Source: Prevotella sp. (GTDB lineage: Bacteria > Bacteroidota > Bacteroidia > Bacteroidales > Bacteroidaceae). From it: a stretch of DNA of 5,185 nucleotides. The notes below the pieces were generated by a model. That model saw only the letters and a program-made list of their open reading frames with translations, did not search any database and was not told where the DNA came from. Both the position numbers and the translations under genes were made by a program. Below are positions 1 through 5,185 of this stretch, piece after piece. The stretch's first letter is position 1. Every line of letters begins with the position of its first letter. The stretch is taken from assembly GCA_017430675.1 (NCBI GenBank), contig JAFRMM010000182.1:1-5185 (forward strand). Reading direction: 5' to 3'.

Positions 1-145
1 AGATCGTACCAGCCACAGCGGGTGACAATCCGTAATTGGCTCTCAAAAACAGAGCAAAGACGGCAAGCATCGTGTAATAACCGAAGCGCTCGCCAGTGTT
101 GGCCAGTGCCAACGCGAATAATCCTTTTGGTTGTCCTTCGAACAT
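1..145 (-). CDS. POT-family peptide/proton symporter, N-terminal fragment
   Basis: This is the first 48 codons of a gene that leaves the window at its left edge. The protein begins MFEGQPKGLFALALANTGER and continues FGYYTMLAVFALFLRANYG, which I recognise as the first transmembrane helix of the POT (proton-dependent oligopeptide transporter, PTR2) family of the major facilitator superfamily. Such proteins import di- and tripeptides across the inner membrane using the proton gradient. The family's ExxER helix-1 motif appears as N16-T-G-E19-R20, so the first Glu is Asn, followed by the usual F-G-Y-Y. The ATG is at 143-145, only three bases after the stop of the upstream barrel gene and with no Shine-Dalgarno-like sequence, so it is probably the last visible member of that operon and may depend on translational coupling. 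The substrate is inferred from the family; most of the protein is not visible. Confidence 0.85.
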   Translation of the reverse strand, partial: MFEGQPKGLFALALANTGERFGYYTMLAVFALFLRANYGLSPAVAGTI

Positions 146-148
146 AAA

Positions 149-961
149 TTATTTGATATTTGAGTTTTTAGTCCTGATGATATCGAAGAGATAGGAGATC
201 TTGACGACGATGTTTCCAAAGTTGGACTTTGAGAAATAGTCACGCTTAGAACTGCCATAGATGTTGCCCAGCCCATAGTAGTAACGGCCTTCCAGCAGGA
301 AGTGGCCCACCTTACGGTTACTGAACTCCAGACCCACGGCAAACACCACACCATAATCGACCTTATTCTCCACAGCCATCGTGTCCTGTGCCACGATATG
401 CGAGGCACGGAGATTTCCATACTTATAGTCGGGCGACAGTTTACCGTTTTTGTCGGGATTGGGATTGAAGGCAGGATCCCTTACGTCGAAGTTCGTCTCA
501 ATCTTATCGCTCAAGAAGAATCCGATCTGCGGACCCAACTGTACAAAAGCCTGAACGCCACTACGCTCACGTCCCCACCCTAATCGTGCCAGAACGGGAA
601 TCTGCAGATACGACATCTTACGGCTATACTGCAGCGTCTGAGTCTCATCGGTAAGCAAGGGCACGGGCTCATCCTTCAAGGTCAGGATCTTCTCCTTCCA
701 ACCGATCTGGGCATAGTTCATCTCAGCCACGATGGCACAGATGCTACTGAAATACTTCTCACATGTATAACGGCCTGTGATACCAAACGTAGCACCACCC
801 AACATACCCTGTGGCACCTTGGGGACAAAACCCACGTTACTCAACACATAACCGCCATTCACACCGATGGCAAGGTCCTTGCGAAACTCTCCCACCTGAG
901 CCGCCACGCTCAAAGGCAAGAGGGCAAAACAGCAAGCCAGTACCTGTTTGTATATCGTCAT
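149..961 (-). CDS. PorT-like outer-membrane beta-barrel protein
   Basis: This 270-residue protein has a signal peptide at about residues 1-21 (positive and short at the start, hydrophobic core, then SVAAQ, with probable cleavage before Q). The rest alternates hydrophobic and polar residues, with Gly and aromatic residues at strand ends, for example YLQIPVLARLGWG, AFVQLGPQIGFFLSD and LEGRYYYGLGNIYG, and it ends in the strand-like FGNIVVKISYLFDI. This matches the Bacteroidetes outer-membrane beta-barrel family often annotated as porin family or PorT family protein (OMP_b-brl_2 type). PorT itself is a T9SS component of similar length, but many paralogues in this family have no known role, so I do not assign that symbol. 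The ATG at 959-961 lies 16 bases after the LysM gene's stop, with an AGGAAA eight bases before it. The next gene starts three bases after its stop. It is probably an outer-membrane component co-expressed with both neighbours. Confidence 0.8.
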   Translation of the reverse strand: MTIYKQVLACCFALLPLSVAAQVGEFRKDLAIGVNGGYVLSNVGFVPKVPQGMLGGATFGITGRYTCEKYFSSICAIVAEMNYAQIGWKEKILTLKDEPVPLLTDETQTLQYSRKMSYLQIPVLARLGWGRERSGVQAFVQLGPQIGFFLSDKIETNFDVRDPAFNPNPDKNGKLSPDYKYGNLRASHIVAQDTMAVENKVDYGVVFAVGLEFSNRKVGHFLLEGRYYYGLGNIYGSSKRDYFSKSNFGNIVVKISYLFDIIRTKNSNIK

Positions 962-969
962 ATTGTCTG

Positions 970-975
970 TTTCCT
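970..975 (-). promoter_or_regulatory. Possible Shine-Dalgarno site of the barrel gene
   Basis: The minus strand reads AGGAAA, eight bases before the ATG at 961, in the 16-base gap after the LysM gene. The spacing and sequence suit a ribosome binding site. Bacteroidetes use such sites weakly, so its importance is uncertain. Confidence 0.35.
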
Positions 976-977
976 AA

Positions 978-2378
978 TTAGAATCTGATGGTCTCGATCA
1001 CCATGTCAGGACGGTAATGCACAAACATCATCGTCTTGTTTCTCATACCGCCATTCCCATAACGCTCAAACACCAAAGGTGTCTGCACGTGGGGATAACT
1101 CGACGTACCAGCCGAACCGTTGAAGAACTTACCATACTTATGCAGTCCGCGCAGGAAGAAATAGGCGTGGTCAAAACCCGTGATGGCAAAGCGAGGCAGC
1201 GCATTCATCATATCGGCATGGAAGTTCCAGCGATACTTCTGCTGCAGACGCTGCGTGGCAGGCGACACGGGATTATAGTAGAACACCGTGGGGATAAAGG
1301 TGTTATACTTATAGAAGTTATCCAGATGCGTCTTGGTGTACATCAGCCACTCCGTATAGCCAAACATCGTGATGTCGAGGTCGGGATGGTTCACCTTCAT
1401 ACCGTTGATCTTCGAGAAGGCGATACCCAGTTCGGGAGAACGCCCTGTGTTCAGGATCACCACATTCGGCTGCGTGGTGCTGAAGGCCTTGACGAAGTTC
1501 GACTCTTCCGACTTCAGGTTCGTCAGGTTATAGGTGATGCCACGCTGTTCCAACTGTCTGCGGAGACTTGCCGTGAAGGTTCCCTTCCTACTCGTCGAGT
1601 CGTTACAGTCGATAAACACGGGGTGATAGTCCTTAAACTTCTGCAGGAAATGCGTGATGGCAGATTCGTTCTGCTCCGTGGGTGTCTGATACACCTGGAA
1701 GATATGACGGTTGTCCACCAACTGAGGCGCATTGATAGAGAACGGGATCAGCAACTGTATGTCGTGCTTCGCCACGAAGTCCGACATCACATCCATCTGC
1801 TTGGAATAAAGCGGACCGATAATCAGGTCGCAATTGGCAGCAGCGGGATCCGTCAGCAACTGGGGGATATTGGCATCCTCAGCCGCATTCCAGGCATGCA
1901 CATCCACTGAGATGCCCAGTTTCTTCAGACTATCGCAGGCCATCAGCACACCACGGTAGTACTCCACCATCCTTCTGCCGTCACCATTGATATCATGCAG
2001 GGGCAGCATCACGCCCAAGCGGATGGGGCGATCAGCGATGCCTGCGCTGGAATTGGGACTAGCAGGACTAGCCTGGCTAGCATTACTAGCCTGACTAGCA
2101 TTGCTAGAACTGCTAGGCATGCTAGAACTAGTTTTTCCTGGATAGGGAATCTTCAGCATGGTACCCTTCTTCAGTTCGTAGCCAGGCGCCTTCATCTCAG
2201 GGTTGGCCTCCAACAGTTCCTCGATGGTCAGGTCATACATCCTGGAGATACCAAAGATCGTCTCCTTACGCTTCACCTGATGAAGTCCACGGATCGATTC
2301 ATCTTCCTGAGCCGACACCACACCAACTGCCACGAAGAGCATGACAAACAGCGAAAAATATCTTAAAAGTCGAGTCAT
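978..2378 (-). CDS. Secreted LysM and type I periplasmic-binding-fold protein
   Basis: This protein has 466 residues from the ATG at 2376-2378. An in-frame TTG at 2394-2396 would add six residues, but it lies almost at the predicted transcription start, and the ATG gives a cleaner signal peptide (residues 1-23, ending VVSAQ). A LysM domain covers about residues 33-78: HQVKRKETIFGISRMYDLT, then a helix with ANPE, then LKKGTMLKIP. LysM binds peptidoglycan glycan chains. A Ser/Ala/Asn-rich linker (about 83-114) follows, encoded by a 9-base repeat. From about residue 118 to the end is a type I periplasmic-binding fold (Peripla_BP_6/LivJ-like), seen in RLGVMLPL, the two-lobe pattern CDLIIGPLYS and PNVVILNTG, and YHPVFIDCND. 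No ABC permease or ATPase lies nearby, so classic nutrient uptake is unlikely. A structural or regulatory role at the cell wall is inferred, by loose analogy with LpoA, whose C-terminal domain shares this fold. First gene of the leftward operon. Confidence 0.82.
   Translation of the reverse strand: MTRLLRYFSLFVMLFVAVGVVSAQEDESIRGLHQVKRKETIFGISRMYDLTIEELLEANPEMKAPGYELKKGTMLKIPYPGKTSSSMPSSSSNASQASNASQASPASPNSSAGIADRPIRLGVMLPLHDINGDGRRMVEYYRGVLMACDSLKKLGISVDVHAWNAAEDANIPQLLTDPAAANCDLIIGPLYSKQMDVMSDFVAKHDIQLLIPFSINAPQLVDNRHIFQVYQTPTEQNESAITHFLQKFKDYHPVFIDCNDSTSRKGTFTASLRRQLEQRGITYNLTNLKSEESNFVKAFSTTQPNVVILNTGRSPELGIAFSKINGMKVNHPDLDITMFGYTEWLMYTKTHLDNFYKYNTFIPTVFYYNPVSPATQRLQQKYRWNFHADMMNALPRFAITGFDHAYFFLRGLHKYGKFFNGSAGTSSYPHVQTPLVFERYGNGGMRNKTMMFVHYRPDMVIETIRF
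2059..2131. repeat. 9-base CTAG-periodic repeat encoding the linker
   Basis: The palindrome CTAG occurs nine times in 73 bases, starting at 2059, 2068, 2077, 2086, 2095, 2104, 2113, 2122 and 2128. The first eight are exactly nine bases apart. On the coding (minus) strand each falls in a codon pair NNT-AGY, giving Ala-Ser, Ser-Ser, Pro-Ser or Thr-Ser every third residue in the linker between the LysM and binding-fold domains. The repeated serine codon choice (AGT/AGC after a codon ending in T) suggests growth by copying of a short unit rather than selection on the amino acids alone. Confidence 0.85.
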
Positions 2379-2405
2379 AATTCTATATTTTAGCAATTTC
2401 GCCTA

Positions 2406-2435
2406 CAAAAGTACGAAATAAATGTCAATTATCAA
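2406..2435 (-). promoter_or_regulatory. Bacteroidetes-type promoter of the leftward operon
   Basis: On the minus strand, TTG (2433-2435) is followed after 19 bases by TACTTTTG (2406-2413). This fits the Bacteroidetes primary sigma consensus of a TTG-containing -33 element and a TAnnTTTG -7 element. Transcription would begin near 2398-2401, leaving a leader of about 20 bases before the ATG at 2378. That argues against use of the upstream TTG codon at 2396. No other candidate promoter is seen before the two downstream genes, which fits a single operon. Confidence 0.75.
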
Positions 2436-2451
2436 TTGCGATTTATCAATT
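2425..2451. repeat. TTATCAATT direct repeats in the divergent promoter
   Basis: The 9-mer TTATCAATT occurs at 2429-2437 and 2443-2451, offset by 14 bases, with a partial copy TCAATT at 2425-2430. The first copy overlaps both -33 elements, and the second lies in the spacer of the rightward promoter. It could be an operator for a regulator acting on both operons, or a chance product of AT-rich promoter sequence. Confidence 0.5.
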
Positions 2452-2465
2452 TTTTACTAACTTTG
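2436..2465 (+). promoter_or_regulatory. Bacteroidetes-type promoter of the sorting-domain gene and uvrA
   Basis: TTG (2436-2438) is followed after exactly 19 bases by TAACTTTG (2458-2465), matching the Bacteroidetes -33/-7 consensus. Transcription would begin near 2470, about 15 bases before the ATG at 2485. It is probably also the main promoter for uvrA, since only four bases separate the two genes. No LexA-like palindrome was recognised here, so there is no visible evidence for SOS control. Confidence 0.75.
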
Positions 2466-2484
2466 CACTTTAAAGCAGACTAAA

Positions 2485-2898
2485 ATGAGAATATATCGCG
2501 TATTTTTGCCCTTTCTGATGGTTTTTCTGCCATTTGGATGCTCCGCTCAGGATGATGTCCTGGTCGAAGATGAAGAACAGGAGGTTCTCAGTGTGAGTAA
2601 ACTGTCTTTCCCCAATGCCTTCTCGCCCAACGGCGACGGGCGGAATGATACGTTCGTGGCGAAGGAATGCGAGAACATCACTGAATTCCACGCCTACATC
2701 TTCAACCGCTGGGGCCAGAAACTGTTTGAATGGACAGATTCAAGCCAAGGTTGGGATGGCATCCATAACGGCACACCCGTAAAAGAGGGTGTCTATTTCC
2801 TGCTCTGTAAGGCGAAAGGCACCGACGGCAGGACGTACAATATCCGTAAAGACGTTAATTTACTTCGTGGCTACAACGAAGGCACGAACAACGAATGA
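2485..2898 (+). CDS. Small secreted protein made mostly of a T9SS type B sorting domain
   Basis: This 137-residue protein has a signal peptide (about residues 1-21, ending CSAQ), then a short acidic stretch (about 22-39, [11 protein letters not shown]). From about residue 40 it is a type B C-terminal sorting domain (gliding motility-associated C-terminal domain, CHU_C/TIGR04131 type). Diagnostic segments are [16 protein letters not shown] (42-57), [11 protein letters not shown] (72-82), GWDGIHNG (89-96), [14 protein letters not shown] (99-112) and the final strand VNLLR (124-128). In known T9SS cargo this domain sits at the end of large adhesins or enzymes and directs export across the outer membrane. 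Here there is no cargo domain. C19 is not in a good lipobox (PFGC), so SPase I cleavage is favoured. C62 and C108 could form a disulfide. The ATG at 2485 is about 15 bases after the predicted transcription start. uvrA follows four bases after the stop. The domain call is firm; the function is unknown. Confidence 0.88.
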   Translation: MRIYRVFLPFLMVFLPFGCSAQDDVLVEDEEQEVLSVSKLSFPNAFSPNGDGRNDTFVAKECENITEFHAYIFNRWGQKLFEWTDSSQGWDGIHNGTPVKEGVYFLLCKAKGTDGRTYNIRKDVNLLRGYNEGTNNE

Positions 2899-2902
2899 CT
2901 CC

Positions 2903-5185
2903 ATGAATAGAGAAGACGACAAAATAAATGTGTACGGTGCGCGCGTACATAATCTTAAAAATATCGACGTGGAGATACCACGCCAGTCGCTGACAGTTAT
3001 CACAGGTCTCAGTGGCTCTGGAAAATCGTCGTTAGCCTTCGACACCATCTTTGCCGAAGGGCAACGCCGATATATCGAGACCTTCTCCGCCTATGCCCGT
3101 AACTTCTTAGGTGGCATGGAGAGGCCCGATGTCGATAAGATTACTGGTCTGTCACCCGTCATCAGCATCGAGCAGAAGACCACTAACAAGAATCCACGTT
3201 CCACTGTTGGCACCACTACTGAGATCTACGATTACCTGCGTCTGCTCTTTGCCCGTGCTGGCAAGGCCTACAGTTATGCCACCGGTGAGGAGATGGTGAA
3301 ATATACCGAGGAGAAAGTGCTCGACATGATCATGCACGACTATGCCGGTAAGCCCATCTATATCCTCGCCCCTCTGGTGCGCAGCCGAAAAGGCCACTAT
3401 CGTGAACTCTTCGAGTCGATGCGCCGTAAGGGCTATCTGAATATCCGCGTGGATGGAGAGCTGCTGGAGATCACACGCGGCATGAAGGTAGATCGCTACA
3501 AGAACCACGACATCGAAGTAGTGATCGATAAACTGAAGCCAGGGGCAGAGGCCACCGACCGCCTCAAGAAGTCTGTCGCCATCGCCATGAAACAGGGTGA
3601 AGGGCTCGTCATGATCCTCGAAAAGGACTCTGGCACCATTAAGCACTTCTCCAAGCGGCTCATGTGCCCCACCACTGGCATCAGCTACTCCGACCCCGCA
3701 CCCAACAACTTCTCTTTCAACTCCCCTCAGGGAGCCTGTCCACACTGCAAAGGACTGGGTTACATCAACATGATCGACCTTGAGAAGGTGATGCCAGATA
3801 AGAAACAGAACATCCACGACGGCGGTATTGCACCACTTGGCAAATACAAGAACCAGATGATCTTCTGGCAGGTGGAGGCCATTCTGAAGAAGTATGAGTG
3901 CGACCTCAAGACACCGCTCCAGAATATTCCCGACGAGGCCCTGCAGGAAGTGCTCTACGGTTCATTGGAGAACGTACGCATCGACAAGGAACTGGTGCAT
4001 ACCTCTAGCGACTATTTCGTCTCGTTCGACGGTATCATCAAGTACCTGCGCAACGTGATGGACAACGACGACTCCACGGCAGGTCAGAAATGGGCGGATC
4101 AGTTCCTCGCCGAATGTGAGTGCCCCGAGTGTCATGGGCAGCGTCTGAACCGTGAAGCCCTGTCGTATCGGATCTGGGACAAGAACATCTCCGAACTCGC
4201 CTCGATGGACATCAGTGAACTGCGCGAGTGGCTCGACCAGGTGGACGCCCATCTCGACCACCAGCAACAGCAGATCGCCGTCGAGATCCTCAAGGAGATC
4301 CGCACCCGACTGGACTTCCTGCTCGAAGTGGGACTCGACTACCTCGCCCTCAACCGCCAGTCAGCCTCCCTCTCAGGCGGTGAGAGCCAGCGCATCCGTC
4401 TTGCCACTCAGATCGGTTCGCAGCTGGTGAACGTGCTCTATATCCTCGATGAGCCCAGCATCGGCCTCCATCAGCGCGACAACGAACGCCTCATCCGCTC
4501 CCTCAAGGAACTGCGCGATCTGGGTAATACGGTCATCGTCGTCGAACACGATGAGGACATGATGCGCAGTGCCGACTGGATCGTGGACATCGGTCCCCGG
4601 GCAGGTCGCAAGGGCGGTGAAGTCGTATTTCAAGGAACACCTCAAGAAATGCTCTTAACCGACTCGGTTACAGCGCAATATCTCAACGGCACGCGCTCCA
4701 TTCAGATCCCCGACAAGCGTCGCAAGGGCAATGGCAAGAGCCTGGTGTTGAAAGGCTGCACAGGCAATAATCTCAAGCACGTCGATGTCACCTTCCCCCT
4801 CGGTACCCTCATCCTCGTGACGGGTGTCTCAGGCTCCGGCAAGTCCACCCTCATCAACGAGACGCTGCAGCCCATCCTCTCGAAACACTTCTATCACTCA
4901 CTGAAGAACCCCATGCCCTACGACAGCATCGAGGGACTGGAAAATATCGATAAGGTGGTGAATGTCGATCAGTCGCCCATCGGGCGCACGCCGCGCTCCA
5001 ATCCGGCCACCTACACAGGCGTCTTCTCCGACATCCGTTCGCTGTTTGTCAATCTGCCCGAAGCCAAGATCCGAGGCTACAAGCCTGGGCGTTTCTCCTT
5101 CAACGTGAAGGGCGGTCGCTGCGAAACCTGCGGTGGCAATGGCTACAAGACCATCGAGATGAACTTCCTGCCCGATATCCAGGTG
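2903..5185 (+). CDS. uvrA: Excinuclease ABC subunit A, missing its C-terminal end
   Basis: UvrA is the damage-sensing ATPase of nucleotide excision repair; as a dimer it loads UvrB on distorted DNA in the cytoplasm. The frame is open from the ATG at 2903 to the window edge, giving 761 residues of about 940. Visible in order: [20 protein letters not shown]; Walker A of the first ATPase GLSGSGKS (35-42); the UvrB-binding/insertion region with YAR and [16 protein letters not shown] (89-104); [10 protein letters not shown] (C279, C282); CPEC (C407, C410); signature LSGGE (490-494); Walker B ending D516-E517; switch H549; second Walker A GVSGSGKS (641-648); and the start of the second zinc module, C740-x-x-C743. 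The second signature and Walker B lie outside. The first CxxC of the N-terminal zinc finger reads C255-P-T-T, so its second Cys is absent. The start is four bases after the sorting-domain gene's stop, so co-transcription is likely. Confidence 0.97.
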   Translation, partial: MNREDDKINVYGARVHNLKNIDVEIPRQSLTVITGLSGSGKSSLAFDTIFAEGQRRYIETFSAYARNFLGGMERPDVDKITGLSPVISIEQKTTNKNPRSTVGTTTEIYDYLRLLFARAGKAYSYATGEEMVKYTEEKVLDMIMHDYAGKPIYILAPLVRSRKGHYRELFESMRRKGYLNIRVDGELLEITRGMKVDRYKNHDIEVVIDKLKPGAEATDRLKKSVAIAMKQGEGLVMILEKDSGTIKHFSKRLMCPTTGISYSDPAPNNFSFNSPQGACPHCKGLGYINMIDLEKVMPDKKQNIHDGGIAPLGKYKNQMIFWQVEAILKKYECDLKTPLQNIPDEALQEVLYGSLENVRIDKELVHTSSDYFVSFDGIIKYLRNVMDNDDSTAGQKWADQFLAECECPECHGQRLNREALSYRIWDKNISELASMDISELREWLDQVDAHLDHQQQQIAVEILKEIRTRLDFLLEVGLDYLALNRQSASLSGGESQRIRLATQIGSQLVNVLYILDEPSIGLHQRDNERLIRSLKELRDLGNTVIVVEHDEDMMRSADWIVDIGPRAGRKGGEVVFQGTPQEMLLTDSVTAQYLNGTRSIQIPDKRRKGNGKSLVLKGCTGNNLKHVDVTFPLGTLILVTGVSGSGKSTLINETLQPILSKHFYHSLKNPMPYDSIEGLENIDKVVNVDQSPIGRTPRSNPATYTGVFSDIRSLFVNLPEAKIRGYKPGRFSFNVKGGRCETCGGNGYKTIEMNFLPDIQV

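Noticed and set aside
1017..1910. A 297-codon plus-strand open frame
   Set aside because: It lies antisense within the LysM gene, its product is rich in His/Arg/Val with no recognisable domain, and the minus-strand frame has a clear signal peptide, LysM and binding fold.
2379..2396. TTG at 2396 as the start of the LysM protein
   Set aside because: It is almost at the predicted transcription start and adds residues before a signal peptide that is already complete from the ATG at 2378.
2530..2547. Lipoprotein signal at C19 of the sorting-domain protein
   Set aside because: The residues before the Cys are P-F-G, which fit the lipobox poorly, whereas CSA followed by Q is a good SPase I site.
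2929..2951. Inverted repeat TGTACG...CGTACA near the start of uvrA
   Set aside because: A six-base stem with a seven-base loop inside coding sequence; too short to claim a regulatory hairpin or terminator.
3152..3817. A 221-codon minus-strand open frame
   Set aside because: It is antisense to conserved uvrA sequence and has no promoter or family resemblance; it results from uvrA codon composition.
1..5185. Mobile elements, CRISPR arrays, tRNA or rRNA genes, rho-independent terminators
   Set aside because: None was seen: no transposase or integrase frame, no spaced repeats beyond the linker repeat, no RNA gene signatures and no GC stem followed by a T run. Gaps between genes are too small to hold them, apart from the divergent promoter region.

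Overview
The window most resembles a chromosomal segment of a Bacteroidales bacterium, probably Prevotella or a close relative. Three things point there: promoters of the Bacteroidetes type (TTG, 19 bases, TAnnTTTG), a type IX secretion (T9SS) type B sorting domain, and a PorT-like outer-membrane barrel beside a LysM lipid-free envelope protein. Signal peptides ending in SAQ or AAQ fit the same group. The species call is inference from these features only.

Layout. Two transcription units diverge from a 106-base AT-rich region at about 2379-2484. Leftwards (minus strand) run a secreted LysM plus periplasmic-binding-fold protein (978-2378), a PorT-like beta-barrel protein (149-961), and the start of a POT-family peptide/proton symporter (145 to beyond position 1). 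The gaps are 16 and 3 bases, so this is very likely one operon. Rightwards (plus strand) run a small secreted protein that is almost nothing but a T9SS type B C-terminal domain (2485-2898) and, four bases later, uvrA (2903 to beyond 5185). uvrA has no stop in the window; 761 codons of an expected total of about 940 are present.

The control region is neat. The two -33 elements lie back to back in one CAATTG palindrome at 2433-2438, and the two -7 elements sit at equal distances on either side. A 9-base direct repeat overlaps the same place.

How the genes may work together: the left operon is envelope-related (peptidoglycan-binding periplasmic protein, outer-membrane barrel, inner-membrane peptide importer). 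The right operon joins a cell-surface or secreted domain to nucleotide excision repair, which looks like a shared promoter rather than a shared pathway. No mobile element, CRISPR array, tRNA, rRNA or defence system is visible. The most unusual items are the cargo-less sorting-domain protein, the symmetric divergent promoter, and a strictly 9-base-periodic CTAG repeat encoding the linker of the LysM protein.
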